Source: Acidimicrobiales bacterium | GTDB lineage: Bacteria > Actinomycetota > Acidimicrobiia > Acidimicrobiales > Iamiaceae | Length of the DNA: 64,000 bases | NCBI GenBank assembly: GCA_035630295.1 | Contig: DASQKY010000012.1 | Coordinates: 89,509-153,508, forward strand | Direction: 5' to 3' | Shown: in pieces, positions 1 to 10,121 of the stretch | Layout: every line of letters begins with the position of its first letter | Numbering within the stretch: the first letter of the stretch is position 1 | The notes under the pieces: model-generated | Databases searched by the model: none | What the model saw: the letters and a program-made list of their open reading frames with translations, nothing else | Told to the model about the DNA's origin: nothing | Program-made: the position numbers and the translations under genes

Positions 1-621
1 GGCGCTGTCGGCCCGGAGGGCGGGGTCGACGCCGCCCTGGACGATGCCGTACTGGGCCTGGTGCACGCCTCCGGCTGCGGGCTGGCCGTCCCGGGCGGTG
101 AAGGCGGCCCGACCCCGCTCGGCCCAGCGGGCGGTGCGCTCGGCCGCCTCCCGGACCACCCGGTCGGGGGCCGGCAGGCCGGGGCAGATGTCCAGCACCA
201 TCTGGACGTCCGCGCCCAGGTCGGCCTGGACGGCCACCGCCCCCTCGGGGGTCAGGCGATGGCGGCTGCCGTCGTAGGTCGACCGGAAGGTGGCCCCCTC
301 CTCGTCCACCTTCGGGGCCAGGGAGAACACCTGGTAGCCGCCCGAGTCGGTGAGGGTGTGGCCGTCCCAGCCGCTGAAGCGGTGCAGGCCGCCCAGGTCG
401 CGCACCACCTCGGCGCCGGGCCGCAGCATCAGGTGGTAGGTGTTGGCCAGGACCACCGGGGGGCCCAGGTCGTCGAGGTCGGCGGCGGAGAGGGCCCGGA
501 CCGAGCCCCGGGTGCCCACCGGCATGAAGGCCGGCACCGGGAAGCTGCCCCGGGGCGTCACCACCCGGCCCACCCGGGCCGTCCCATCGGTGGCCTCCAC
601 CTCGACCACGTGGCCGCTCAC
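1..621 (-). CDS. tgt: tRNA-guanine transglycosylase, 3' part outside the window
   Basis: Exchanges guanine for a queuine-type base at the wobble position of GUN-anticodon tRNAs. The visible N-terminal part (about 207 residues) carries the family pattern: the MPVGTRGSVRALS stretch, the ANTYHLMLRPG motif, GGLHRFSGWDG, and the TDSGGYQVFSL segment that holds the nucleophile-side active site. The start is a GTG at 619-621 that overlaps the TGA of queA by three bases (GTGA), so translation is probably coupled. The C-terminal zinc-binding half lies beyond position 1. Pairing with queA just upstream fits queuosine-pathway genes, although queA normally acts after Tgt on preQ1-tRNA, so in this bacterium Tgt probably inserts preQ1. 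Confidence 0.93.
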   Translation of the reverse strand, partial: MSGHVVEVEATDGTARVGRVVTPRGSFPVPAFMPVGTRGSVRALSAADLDDLGPPVVLANTYHLMLRPGAEVVRDLGGLHRFSGWDGHTLTDSGGYQVFSLAPKVDEEGATFRSTYDGSRHRLTPEGAVAVQADLGADVQMVLDICPGLPAPDRVVREAAERTARWAERGRAAFTARDGQPAAGGVHQAQYGIVQGGVDPALRADSA

Positions 622-1673
622 GCCGCCCGCCCCCAGGCCCGGTCGAGCAGGCAGCAGTCGCCGAAGCTGAGGAACCGGTAGCCGTCGGCCAGGGCCACGT
701 CGTAGAGAGCGCGCCACCGGGGACCGACCAGGGCGTCCACCAGGACCAGCAGCGACGACCGGGGCACGTGGAAGTTGGTGACCAGCCGGTCCACGACCTG
801 GAAGGGGTGGTCGCCGTGGACGTAGATGTCGGTCCGGCCCTCGACCTGCCCGGTGGTCGCCGCCGCCTCCAGGGCCCGCAGCACGGTGGTGCCCACCGCG
901 GTGACCCGGCGGCCGTGGGCCCGGGCCCGCCGGCACGCGTCGAGCACCTCGGGGGCGACCCGATAGGCCTCGGCGTGCATGACGTGGTCCTCGACCCGCT
1001 CGGCGTCGATGGGCCGGAACGTGCCCAGGCCCACCCGCAGCTCCACCGCCTCCACCCGGACCCCCCGCGCCCGGCAGGCGTCGAGCACCTGCTCGGTCAG
1101 GTGGAGGCCGGCGGTGGGGGCGGCCACCGAGCCGGGCACCCGGGCGAAGACCGTCTGGTATCGCTCGGGGTCGGCCAGGGCGGTGCGCACGTAGGGCGGC
1201 AGGGGCACCTCGCCGTTCGCTTCCAGGGCGGCCCGCTCGGCGGCGGTGGGGTCCGGGCCCGGCCCGGGGTCGCCGCCGACGTCCAGGGCCACCCGGCGCA
1301 CGCCGTCGCCCACCTCGGCCCCCACCGTCACCGCCAGCGAGCCCGCGGTCACCACCGTGCCCGGGGCCACCCGCCGCCCGGGGCGGACCAGGGCCCGCCA
1401 CGTGCCGGCCGGCTCGCGCTCCAGGAGCAGCACCTCGACCGCCCCGCCGCTGGGCTTGCGGGCCCGGAGCCGGGCCGGCAGGACCCGGGTGTCGTTCACC
1501 ACCAGCACGTCGCCGGGGTCGAGGAGGGACGGCAGGTCGCGGACGCCCCGGTGCCCGGGCGGGGTCCGGGGCCCCCGGTCGACCAGCATGCGGGCCGCGT
1601 CCCGGGGCTCGAGGGGGACCTGGGCGATGCGGTCGTCGGGCAGCGGGTAGGCGAACCGCTCGACCGGGGTCAT
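618..1673 (-). CDS. queA: S-adenosylmethionine:tRNA ribosyltransferase-isomerase
   Basis: Transfers and isomerises the ribosyl group of SAM onto preQ1-tRNA to give epoxyqueuosine. The 351-residue product has the usual family length and hallmarks: N-terminal FAYPLPDDRIAQ, the VNDTRVLPARL segment, the central APTAGLHLT motif, LRVGLGTFRP, and the C-terminal TNFHVPRSSLLVLV and GYRFLSFGD blocks. The ATG at 1671-1673 overlaps the stop of the upstream M20 peptidase gene, and its own stop overlaps the tgt start. It is therefore the middle gene of a coupled run. Nothing looks broken. Confidence 0.95.
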   Translation of the reverse strand: MTPVERFAYPLPDDRIAQVPLEPRDAARMLVDRGPRTPPGHRGVRDLPSLLDPGDVLVVNDTRVLPARLRARKPSGGAVEVLLLEREPAGTWRALVRPGRRVAPGTVVTAGSLAVTVGAEVGDGVRRVALDVGGDPGPGPDPTAAERAALEANGEVPLPPYVRTALADPERYQTVFARVPGSVAAPTAGLHLTEQVLDACRARGVRVEAVELRVGLGTFRPIDAERVEDHVMHAEAYRVAPEVLDACRRARAHGRRVTAVGTTVLRALEAAATTGQVEGRTDIYVHGDHPFQVVDRLVTNFHVPRSSLLVLVDALVGPRWRALYDVALADGYRFLSFGDCCLLDRAWGRAA

Positions 1674-2917
1674 GGGCGGCGGGCGGCCGCCAGGGCGACG
1701 AGGGCCTCCACCGCCGCGCCGGCCAGCAGGCGGGCACCCAGGCCGACGGCGGCCTCGTCCACGTCGAAGGCGGCGGTGTGGATGTCGACCGGCTCGACCC
1801 CCGGCGCGGTCACGCCCAGGCGGAGGAAGGCGCCCGGGGCCTCCTCGCACAGCCACGAGAAGTCCTCCCCGCCGCCGCTCTGGCGGGTGGGTCGCACCCG
1901 GGTGGCGCCCAGGACCGCCCCGGCGGCCCGGCCCATGACCTCGGTGGCCCACGGGTCGTTCTCCATGGGCGGCGACCCCACCCGGTGGTCCAGCGACCAG
2001 GTGGCGCCCCGCGTGTCGGCCACGCCGGCCACCAGGCCGGGCAGCAGCCGGGCGGCCTGCTCCCAGCCGGAGCGGGCCGTGGCCCGCAGCGAGCCCCGCA
2101 GCACGGCCTCGGCCGGGATGACGTTGGCGGCGTCGCCGGCCAGGAGGGCGCCGAAGGTCAGGTTCACCCCGTCCCGGGGGTCGGTCAGCCGGTCCAGGGC
2201 GGCCGGCAGGTCGACGGCCAGGCGGGCGGCCACGTTGACCAGGTCGGCGGTCCGGTGGGGCCGGGCGGTGTGGCCCCCGGGGCCCCGGAGGGTGATCTCC
2301 ACCATGTCCGAGGCCGAGGTGATGGGGCCGGCCGACAGGCCGACCTGGCCGATCGGCACCTGGGGGTCGCAGTGGAGGGCGAACACGGCGCCGGCGCCGG
2401 CCACGGTCCCGGCCTCGGCCAGGGCCCGAGCCCCGGACGGGATGGACTCCTCGGCCGGCTGGAACACCACCCGCACCCGCCCGCACCCGGGGGGCAGGAC
2501 CCGGGCCAGGGCCATGGCCGCCCCCACCGCCGCCGCGGTGTGGACGTCGTGGCCGCAGGCGTGGCACACCCCGGGGACGGTCGACCGGTAGGGCACGTCC
2601 TTCACGTCCGGCATGCGCAGGGCGTCGAGGTCGGCCCGCAGCACCACCAGCGGGGTGCCCATCTCGGGCCGGTCGCCCACGTCGCACAGCAACCCGGTGG
2701 GGGTGGCCGCCGGGACCGGGGACAGGCCGGCGGCGGCCAGGGTGGCCGCCACCACCTCGGTGGTGCGGTGCTCCTCCCAGGAGGGCTCCGGGTGGGCGTG
2801 CAGGTCGCGGCGCAGGGCCACCAGCTCGGCCTCCACCTCGGCCACGGCGGCGGCCAGCGCCGGGTGCTCGAGGGCCCGGGGCCCGGGCGGGGGGAGCTCG
2901 GCCGGCGAGGGGGTCAC
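1670..2917 (-). CDS. M20-family amidohydrolase (aminoacylase/hippurate hydrolase type)
   Basis: Probable zinc-dependent hydrolase removing acyl groups from N-acyl amino acids or related amides in the cytoplasm. The 415-residue protein shows the M20D pattern in order: LRADLDALRM, CHACGHDVHTA with the metal-binding Cys and His, FQPAEE with the catalytic Glu, a dimerisation lid around GPGGHTARPH, and SGGGEDFSWL near the C-terminus. The GTG start at 2915-2917 overlaps the stop of the upstream YbdK-like ligase (GTGA). Longer upstream reading is possible but would run back into the ligase gene, so the coupled start is preferred. The substrate cannot be told from sequence. Confidence 0.88.
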   Translation of the reverse strand: MTPSPAELPPPGPRALEHPALAAAVAEVEAELVALRRDLHAHPEPSWEEHRTTEVVAATLAAAGLSPVPAATPTGLLCDVGDRPEMGTPLVVLRADLDALRMPDVKDVPYRSTVPGVCHACGHDVHTAAAVGAAMALARVLPPGCGRVRVVFQPAEESIPSGARALAEAGTVAGAGAVFALHCDPQVPIGQVGLSAGPITSASDMVEITLRGPGGHTARPHRTADLVNVAARLAVDLPAALDRLTDPRDGVNLTFGALLAGDAANVIPAEAVLRGSLRATARSGWEQAARLLPGLVAGVADTRGATWSLDHRVGSPPMENDPWATEVMGRAAGAVLGATRVRPTRQSGGGEDFSWLCEEAPGAFLRLGVTAPGVEPVDIHTAAFDVDEAAVGLGARLLAGAAVEALVALAAARRP

Positions 2918-4080
2918 GGGATCGAGGGCAGCACGCCAGGGGTGTCCGACGCCAGCTCGGCCACCAGGAGGTCGACCACCGGCTGGAGGCCGCCGGCCCC
3001 CATGGCCCCGGCCGGCACCGCGGCCCGCTGCCGGGCGTAGCTGGCCCCGCCGGCGACGATCTCCTCGATCCGGGCCAGCTCGGGCCCGCAGCCCAGCCGG
3101 TCGGCCACCGGGGCCATGCGGGCCACCAGGTCGCGCACGGCCTGGCGCATCGGCTGCTGGGCCCCGGACTCGTCCACGATGATCTCGGCGTCGAGGCCGT
3201 GGCGGCCGGCCCGCCACTTGTTCTGCCGGAGCACCCACTCGCGGGGGCGGGTCAGCGGCTCGCCCCGATCGAACCGGTCGTCGAGGTCGGTGACCAGGCA
3301 CTGGGCCAGGGCGGCCACCGCGGTGATCTCCGAGAGGGTGGGGATGCCGTCACACATGCGCAGCTCGATGGTGCCGAAGTCGGGGTGGGGGCGGATGTCC
3401 CACCAGACCTCCCGCACGGTGGAGATGGCGGCCGAGGAGACGAGGGTCTCCATGAACTGCTCGAACTCCTCCCAGCTCTCCAGCTCGGCCGGCAGGCCGG
3501 CGGTGGGCAACCCCTCGAACACCTTGCTGCGGGACGAGGCCAGGCCGGTGTCGCGCCCCTCCCAGAACGGGCTGGAGGCGGTGAGGGCCAGCAGGTGGGG
3601 GATGGTGCCGGCCAGGGCGTTGGCGATGACCACCGCCTTCTGCCGGCTCCGGACGCCGACGTGCACGTGGACCCCGAAGATCTGCAGGCGCCGAGCCATC
3701 CACTGCATCTCCTCGATGAGCCGGTCGTAGCGGGCATCGGGGCTGACCTGCTGGTCGTGCCACGAGGAGAAGGGGTGGGTGCCCGAGCACATCACGGCCA
3801 GGCCCCGGCGCTCGGCGGCGGCGGTCACCTCGTCCAGGGTGGCCTGGAGGTCGGACCGGACCTCGGCCACCGAGCCGCACACCCCGGTGATGATCTCGAC
3901 GGTGCACTCGAACAGCTCGTGCTTGGCCTTGGGGTGGGCCCCGTCGGGGTGGCCGGCCCCCAGCTCGGCCAGGATGGGGGTGGCCGCGCTGACCAGCTCC
4001 CCGGTCACGGCGTCGACCAGCTCCAGCTCCACCTCGACGCCCAGGCTGGGCCCCGGCGAGCTGTTGAAGTCGATGTCCAC
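2914..4080 (-). CDS. YbdK-type carboxylate-amine ligase (glutamate-cysteine ligase family 2)
   Basis: A 388-residue ATP-grasp-like ligase of the GCS2/YbdK family. Diagnostic segments are GVEVELELVD near residue 14, the AHPKAKHELFECTVE block, CSGTHPFSSW, the paired HVHVGV motif, WWDIRPHPDFGTIELR, and RQNKWRAGRHGLDAEI. YbdK proteins have weak glutamate-cysteine ligase activity in vitro. In an organism that also carries mshC and probably makes mycothiol, the real substrate is uncertain. It ends with a TGA that overlaps the start of the M20 hydrolase, so the two are likely co-translated. ATG start at 4078-4080. Confidence 0.88.
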   Translation of the reverse strand: MDIDFNSSPGPSLGVEVELELVDAVTGELVSAATPILAELGAGHPDGAHPKAKHELFECTVEIITGVCGSVAEVRSDLQATLDEVTAAAERRGLAVMCSGTHPFSSWHDQQVSPDARYDRLIEEMQWMARRLQIFGVHVHVGVRSRQKAVVIANALAGTIPHLLALTASSPFWEGRDTGLASSRSKVFEGLPTAGLPAELESWEEFEQFMETLVSSAAISTVREVWWDIRPHPDFGTIELRMCDGIPTLSEITAVAALAQCLVTDLDDRFDRGEPLTRPREWVLRQNKWRAGRHGLDAEIIVDESGAQQPMRQAVRDLVARMAPVADRLGCGPELARIEEIVAGGASYARQRAAVPAGAMGAGGLQPVVDLLVAELASDTPGVLPSIP

Positions 4081-4089
4081 CGGCTCTCT

Positions 4090-5163
4090 CTAGCCGAAAA
4101 GGCCGGGGGGCGGGGTCGGGTCGCCGGGGGCGGAGCGAGGGACGACCAGGCCGAGGTGGGCCCAGGCCGCCGGGGTGGCCACCCGGCCCCGGGGGGTGCG
4201 CATCAGCAGGCCCTCGCGGATGAGGAAGGGCTCGTGCACGTCCTCGACGGTCTCGGTGGGCTCCGACACGCTGATGGCCAGGGTCGAGAGGCCGACCGGT
4301 CCCCCGCCGAAGCGGGTGCACAGGGCGGTGAGCACGGCCCGGTCCACCTTGTCGAGCCCCCGCTCGTCCACCCCGAACACCGACAGGCCGGTGCGGGCCG
4401 CGGCCAGGTCGACGGCCCCCGAGCCCCGCACATCGGCGTAGTCGCGGACCCGGCGCAGCAGGCGGTTGGCGATGCGGGGCGTGCCCCGGGCCCGGCCGGC
4501 GATCTCCCGGGCCCCCTCGGGGTCGATGACCACGTCCAGGATGGTGGCCGCCCGCAGCACGATGGCCTCCAGGTCGGCGGGCTCGTAGTAGTCCAGCCGG
4601 GCCACCAGGCCGAAGCGGTCGCGCAGCGGGCCGGTGATGAGGCCGGTGCGGGTGGTGGCCCCCACCAGGGTGAAGCGGGGGACGTCGATGCGGATGGTGC
4701 GGGCCGCCGGGCCCTTGCCCAGCACGATGTCGACCACGAAGTCCTCCATGGCCGGGTACAGCACCTCCTCGACGGCCCGGGACAGGCGGTGGATCTCGTC
4801 GATGAAGAGCACGTCCCCGTCGGCCAGCTGGCTCAGGATGGCGGCCAGGTCGCCGGCCCGCTCCAGGGCCGGCCCCGACGTGACGTGCAGGGCCACGTCC
4901 ACCTCGGCGGCCACGATCCCGGCCAGGGTGGTCTTGCCCAGCCCCGGAGGGCCGGCGAAGAGCAGGTGGTCGGCGGCCTGGCCCCGGCGGCGGGCCGCCT
5001 CCAGGATGATGCTCAGGTGCTCCTTGAGCTCGGCCTGGCCCACGAAGTCGTCCAGGCGGCGGGGGCGGAGGCCGGCCTCGGCCGCCTCCTCGCCCTCCAC
5101 CGGGCCGGGGGCCAGGAGGGCCTCGCCGTCGCCGGCGGCGTCGCCCAGCAGCTCGTCCCTCAC
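4090..5163 (-). CDS. ruvB: Holliday junction branch migration helicase RuvB
   Basis: Hexameric AAA+ motor that drives branch migration with RuvA. The 357-residue protein has the RPRRLDDFVGQ entry motif, Walker A GPPGLGKTT at about residues 71-79, Walker B with FIDEIHRLS, the sensor-1 GATTRTGLIT segment, an arginine-rich PLRDRFG, and a C-terminal winged helix ending in TPRGRVATPAAWAHLG. The GTG at 5161-5163 overlaps the ruvA stop (GTGA). The reading frame stays open further upstream, but that part is antisense-like and reads into ruvA. Order ruvC-ruvA-ruvB is the standard actinobacterial arrangement. Confidence 0.96.
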   Translation of the reverse strand: MRDELLGDAAGDGEALLAPGPVEGEEAAEAGLRPRRLDDFVGQAELKEHLSIILEAARRRGQAADHLLFAGPPGLGKTTLAGIVAAEVDVALHVTSGPALERAGDLAAILSQLADGDVLFIDEIHRLSRAVEEVLYPAMEDFVVDIVLGKGPAARTIRIDVPRFTLVGATTRTGLITGPLRDRFGLVARLDYYEPADLEAIVLRAATILDVVIDPEGAREIAGRARGTPRIANRLLRRVRDYADVRGSGAVDLAAARTGLSVFGVDERGLDKVDRAVLTALCTRFGGGPVGLSTLAISVSEPTETVEDVHEPFLIREGLLMRTPRGRVATPAAWAHLGLVVPRSAPGDPTPPPGLFG

Positions 5164-5777
5164 CGGCGGGCCACCAGGCGGCGCAGGGCGTCGCGGACCA
5201 GGGCCGGCACGTCGTCGCCCTCGGGCAGGTCCCGGGTGGCCTCGGCGATCTCGTCGGGCCCGTAGCCCAGGGCGGCCAGGGCGTCGCGCACGTCGGCCCG
5301 GGCCGACGGGACCGAGCTCCCATTGCTGGCGCCCGAGCCGGCCGCCACCGCGGCGGCCACGTCGCCCACCGGCAGGTCCAGCCGGGACTTGAGCTCGACC
5401 AGGAGGCGGGCCGCGGTCTTCTTGCCCACCCCGGGCACCAGGCACAGGGCCGACACGTCGTCGTCGGCCAGGACCCGGCGCAGGGCCAGCGGCTCGTGCA
5501 CCGAGAGGATGGCCAGGGCCAGAGCCGGGCCCACGCCGTGGGCCGAGATCAGGGCCTCGAAGGCCACCCGCTCGTCACGGGTGGCGAAGCCGTAGAGGAC
5601 CTGGGCGTCCTCCCGCACGTGGTGGTGGGTCCACACGTGGACCTGGGCGCCCACGTCCCCCAACCGGGCCGTGGTCGCCGGCCCGGCCACCACCCGGTAG
5701 CCCACGCCTCCCACCTCGACCAGCAACTCGCCGTCGGCTCCCCTCTCGGCCAGGGTGCCGTGCAGCGATCCGATCAT
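5160..5777 (-). CDS. ruvA: Holliday junction DNA helicase subunit RuvA
   Basis: Tetrameric junction-binding partner of RuvB. The product starts MIGSLHGTL, as in most RuvA proteins, then has the VGYRV beta-strand region, two helix-hairpin-helix segments (ISAHGVGPALALAIL and LVPGVGKKTAARLLVELK), an acidic/Ser-rich linker, and a C-terminal UBA-like domain (DALAALGYGPDEI) that contacts RuvB. About 205 residues, normal for the family. An in-frame ATG nine bases upstream (5784-5786) would add MAG; I chose the shorter start because family members begin MIG. Its stop overlaps ruvB. Confidence 0.95.
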   Translation of the reverse strand: MIGSLHGTLAERGADGELLVEVGGVGYRVVAGPATTARLGDVGAQVHVWTHHHVREDAQVLYGFATRDERVAFEALISAHGVGPALALAILSVHEPLALRRVLADDDVSALCLVPGVGKKTAARLLVELKSRLDLPVGDVAAAVAAGSGASNGSSVPSARADVRDALAALGYGPDEIAEATRDLPEGDDVPALVRDALRRLVARR

Positions 5778-5794
5778 CCCGGCCATGGTCGCGC

Positions 5795-6295
5795 TCAGCC
5801 CCGAGGACCGGCGACCACCCGCCGCAGCGGGGCGTGGGCCAGGTGGCAGAGGGCCAGGGCGGCGGCGTCGGCGGCATCGGCGGGGCGGGGCGCCTCGGCC
5901 AGCCCCAGGAGGGTCTGGACCATGCGCCCCACCTGGTCCTTGTCGGCCCGCCCGTCGCCGGCCACGGCCTGCTTGACCTGGGTCGGGGTGTACTGCACGA
6001 CCTCGGCCCCGGCGGCGTGGGCCTCGGCCATGGCCAGCCCGCTGGCCTGCCCCACGGCCATGGCCGTGCGCACGTTGACCTGGAAGAACACCCGCTCGAT
6101 GGACACCACCGCCGGTGCGGTCTCGGCCAGCAGGGCCCGCAGCTCGGCCTGCAGCTCGGCCAGTCGGGCCGGGAGGGGGGTGGCCGGGTCGGTGCGGATC
6201 ACCCCCACGGCCCGGGCGCGGGCGCCCCGGGGCCCGGGCTCCAGGCAGGCGTAGCCGCAACGCGACAGGCCGGGGTCGATGCCGAGGACGAACAC
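5795..6295 (-). CDS. ruvC: Holliday junction resolvase RuvC
   Basis: Dimeric endonuclease that cuts Holliday junctions after RuvAB migration. The 166-residue RNase H-fold protein begins MFVLGIDPGLSRCGYA (catalytic Asp7), has SIERVFFQ (Glu67), the AVGQASGL helix, YTPTQVKQAVAG, and the C-terminal acidic pair Asp140/Asp143 in the ADAADAAALALCH segment. All four carboxylates expected from the E. coli enzyme are present. It is first in the ruvCAB run and is divergent from the ABC transporter genes at 6372, so its promoter probably lies in the roughly 75-base gap. Confidence 0.95.
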   Translation of the reverse strand: MFVLGIDPGLSRCGYACLEPGPRGARARAVGVIRTDPATPLPARLAELQAELRALLAETAPAVVSIERVFFQVNVRTAMAVGQASGLAMAEAHAAGAEVVQYTPTQVKQAVAGDGRADKDQVGRMVQTLLGLAEAPRPADAADAAALALCHLAHAPLRRVVAGPRG

Positions 6296-6371
6296 GGGTT
6301 CGGACTCTAGGCCCTCCCCGGGCGGGGGCCGGGGACCTCACAGCGGGCCGGGGCCCGCCGATGGAGGGCAG

Positions 6372-7432
<1,061 letters not shown>

Positions 7433-7436
<4 letters not shown>

Positions 7437-8257
7437 GCTGGCACCGTGTGCGCGTCGTGGTCCGGACCGAGCTCAAGCAGCTGGCCCAGGCCCGGGACTT
7501 CTGGGGGCCGATGGTGATCCTCGGCAGCCTGTTCTTCGTGGTCATCCCGACCGTCCTGTTCCTGACCATCACCCGCATCGGGGACGTGGACGTGGTCAAC
7601 AAGGTGTCCAAGGCGGTGGACGTGCTGCCCAAGGGGGCCCAGCAGTCCATCCCCGACGTGGCCGCCAGCGGCCGCACCTCCTACGCCCTGGCCGTGTTCC
7701 TGCTGGCCCCGGTGGCCATCGTCGTCCCCCTCACCATCTCCACCGCGGTGGGGGCGGCCAGCCTGGTCGGCGAGCGGGAGCGGGGCACCGGCGAGTTCCT
7801 GGCCCACTCCCCCGCCGCCACCCGGGAGATCTACCTGGGCAAGGTGCTGGCCAGCATCATCCCCGGCTACCTGACCACCGTGGTCGGCTTCGGCGCCTAC
7901 TCCCTGGTGGTCAACCTGCTGGTGGGCCCCGAGGTGGGCGGCTGGTTCTTCCCCACCCCGCAGTGGTGGGTGCTGGTGCTGTGGGTGCTGCCGCCGTTCC
8001 TGGCCATCACCCTCTCCATCGTGCTGCGCCTGTCGGCCCGGGTGCGCTCCACCGCCGCCGCCCAGCAGGCCTCGGGGCTGGTCACGTTGCCCCTCATCGG
8101 CCTGGCCTACGCCCAGGCCAGCGGCTCCCTGTTCGGGGCGACCAGCCTGGGCTGGTACATCGGCGCCGTGGCCTGGGTCATCGCCCTCGCCTCCCTGGCC
8201 CGGGGCATGTCCACCATCAAGCGGGCCCGCCTGCTGGGCGTGGCCGACGGCGTCTGA
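7433..8257 (+). CDS. ABC-2 type transporter permease
   Basis: Membrane partner of the preceding ATPase, 274 residues. About six hydrophobic helices are visible: FWGPMVILGSLFFVVIPTV, YALAVFLLAPVAIVVPLTI, a re-entrant region around IIPGYLTTVVGFGAYSLVV, WWVLVLWVLPPFLAITL, a helix after QQASGLVTLP, and WYIGAVAWVIALASLA. A VGERERGTGEFLAHSPA loop after helix 2 is typical of ABC-2 permeases. The ATG at 7433 overlaps the ATPase stop, so the two are translationally coupled. It ends nine bases from the convergent peroxiredoxin gene. Confidence 0.88.
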
Positions 8258-8266
8258 GCCCTCGCC

Positions 8267-8770
8267 TCAGGCGGTCAGCCGGTCGATGGCCCCGACGATG
8301 TCGTCGGAGGGCTGGAAGGCCAGGCCGGCCACGGCCCGGTGGATCCAGCCGATGGTGCCGTCGAGGCCGATGACGAACACCGAGCGCCGGTAGAAGCCCA
8401 GCGGGCCCACGATGCCGTAGGCGTGGCCCACGGCCTTGTCCTCGTCGGCCAGCAGGGGGAAGGCGAAGCCGCCGTTGTCGGCCGCGAAGGCCCGGTGGCT
8501 CTCCACCGACTGCGGGCTGAGGGCCAGCACCCGGGCCCCGACCTCGGCGAAGGCCTCGATCTCGTCGGTGTAGCTGACCAGCTGCCGCGTGCACACCGGC
8601 GTCCCGTCGCCCGGGTAGAAGACGAGGACCACCGGCTGGCCCCGCAGGGCCGACAGGGTCCACGTGCCCGGCTCCCCGCCCTCCACCCCGGGCAGGGTGA
8701 AGTCGGGCGCCTCGTCCCCCAGGTGCAGGCTGGCCCGCCCCTCGGGCTCCACCCCGGCCACCTCGCTCAC
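8267..8770 (-). CDS. Peroxiredoxin, 1-Cys AhpC/BCP type
   Basis: Thiol peroxidase of 167 residues in the thioredoxin fold. The peroxidatic cysteine is Cys60 in PGDGTPVCTRQL, with the expected preceding Pro/Thr and a downstream Arg in FYRRSVFVIG. No second cysteine is present, so it is a 1-Cys enzyme needing an external reductant; mycothiol is plausible because mshC is encoded nearby, but that is inference. The start is GTG at 8768-8770, overlapping the yebC stop (GTGA), which places it as the last gene of the pdx-yebC unit. Confidence 0.9.
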   Translation of the reverse strand: MSEVAGVEPEGRASLHLGDEAPDFTLPGVEGGEPGTWTLSALRGQPVVLVFYPGDGTPVCTRQLVSYTDEIEAFAEVGARVLALSPQSVESHRAFAADNGGFAFPLLADEDKAVGHAYGIVGPLGFYRRSVFVIGLDGTIGWIHRAVAGLAFQPSDDIVGAIDRLTA

Positions 8771-9519
8771 CCCACCTCCAACGCCGCGAACACGTCGTCG
8801 GCGATGTCGAAGTTGGCGTGCACGGCCTGCACGTCGTCGTTGTCCTCCAGGGCGTCGATGAGGGCCAGGACCGATCTGGCGTCGCCGGCCGAGGCCAGGG
8901 GCACCAGGTTGGCCGCCACCATGGCCAGGTCGGAGGACTCCACCGCGAAGCCGGCCTCCTCCAGGGCGCTGCGCACCGCGTGCAGGTCCGACGGCGGGGT
9001 GGTCACCCGCCAGGCCTCGCCGTCATCGGCGATGTCCTCGGCCCCGGCGTCCAGGGCGGCCAGCATCAGCTCGTCCTCGTCGGCGGCGCGGTCGAGCAGG
9101 ATCGAACCCTTGCGGTCGAACTGCCAGGCCACGGCCCCGGGCTCGGCCATCGACCCACCGGCCCGGTTGAACGTGGTGCGGATCTCCGAACCGGTCCGGT
9201 TGCGGTTGTCGGTGAGCACCTCGATCAGCACGGCCACGCCGTGGGGGGCGTAGCCCTCGTAGGTGATCTGCTCGTAGATGACGCCCTCGAGCTCGCCGGT
9301 GCCCCGCTTGACCGCCCGCTGGATGGTGTCGAGCGGCACCGAGGAGTCCCGCGCCTTCTGGAACATGGTGCGCAGGGTCGGGTTGGACTCGGGGTCGCCG
9401 CCGCCCTGGCGGGCCGCCACCTCGACCTGGCGGATGAGCTTGGCGAAGAGCTTCCCCCGCTTGGCATCGGCGGCGCCCTTCTTGTGCTTGATGGTGGCCC
9501 ACTTGGAATGGCCGGACAT
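8767..9519 (-). CDS. yebC: YebC/PmpR family regulator or translation factor
   Basis: A 250-residue member of the YebC family, described as a transcriptional regulator and, in recent work, as a ribosome-associated factor easing difficult peptide motifs. It begins MSGHSKWATIKHKKGAAD, the invariant family start, and contains the YEGYAPHGVAVLIE and NRNRTGSEIRTTFNRAGG blocks. A strong ribosome site (GGAGG) lies 5-9 bases upstream of the ATG at 9517-9519. It is downstream of pdxS-pdxT, as in mycobacteria. Its stop overlaps the peroxiredoxin start. Confidence 0.95.
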   Translation of the reverse strand: MSGHSKWATIKHKKGAADAKRGKLFAKLIRQVEVAARQGGGDPESNPTLRTMFQKARDSSVPLDTIQRAVKRGTGELEGVIYEQITYEGYAPHGVAVLIEVLTDNRNRTGSEIRTTFNRAGGSMAEPGAVAWQFDRKGSILLDRAADEDELMLAALDAGAEDIADDGEAWRVTTPPSDLHAVRSALEEAGFAVESSDLAMVAANLVPLASAGDARSVLALIDALEDNDDVQAVHANFDIADDVFAALEVG

Positions 9520-9527
9520 CGGACCTC

Positions 9528-10121
9528 CTAGAGGCTGGTCAGGAAGAGGTGGTGGAGGCGCAGGTCGTCGGTCAGCTCCGGGTGGAACGATGCCACGATC
9601 ACCGCCCCCTGTCGGGCCAGGACGGGCCGACCGTCCACCGCGGCCAGGATCTCGACCCCGGGGCCGGCCGCCTCGACGATCGGGGCCCGGATGAACACGG
9701 CGTGGTACGGGCCGCCGTCCAGGGGGGCGCCGTCCCACGTGACGTCCAGGTCGGCCTCGAAGGAGTCCACCTGGCGGCCGAAGGCGTTGCGCCGCACGGT
9801 GACGTCGATGGCCCCCAGGCTGCGCTGGTCGGGGCGGCCGTCGACCACCTCGGTGGCCAGCAGGATCATCCCCGCGCAGGTGCCCAGGGCCGGCAGGCCG
9901 TCGGCCAACCGCTCGGCCAGGCGCTCGTGCAGGCCGCTGGAGGCCAGCAGCAGCGACATGGTCGTCGACTCGCCGCCCGGCAGGACCACGGCGTCGACCG
10001 TGTCCAGCTCCGCGGCGGTGCGGACGGCAACGGGCTCGGCCCCCAGGGCGGCCAGGGCGTCGACGTGGTGGGACACCGCGCCCTGCAGGGCCAGGACGCC
10101 GACCTTCACCCCCGGGCTCAC
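9528..10121 (-). CDS. pdxT: Pyridoxal 5'-phosphate synthase glutaminase subunit
   Basis: Glutaminase half of the deoxyxylulose-independent PLP synthase, feeding ammonia to PdxS. Motifs: [13 protein letters not shown] at the N-terminus, [10 protein letters not shown], the nucleophile in [10 protein letters not shown], and the His-Glu pair in [10 protein letters not shown]. About 197 residues. I chose the GTG at 10119-10121 because it overlaps the pdxS stop (GTGA); a second in-frame GTG at 10107-10109 sits directly before KVGVLALQG and is an alternative start. Confidence 0.94.
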   Translation of the reverse strand: MSPGVKVGVLALQGAVSHHVDALAALGAEPVAVRTAAELDTVDAVVLPGGESTTMSLLLASSGLHERLAERLADGLPALGTCAGMILLATEVVDGRPDQRSLGAIDVTVRRNAFGRQVDSFEADLDVTWDGAPLDGGPYHAVFIRAPIVEAAGPGVEILAAVDGRPVLARQGAVIVASFHPELTDDLRLHHLFLTSL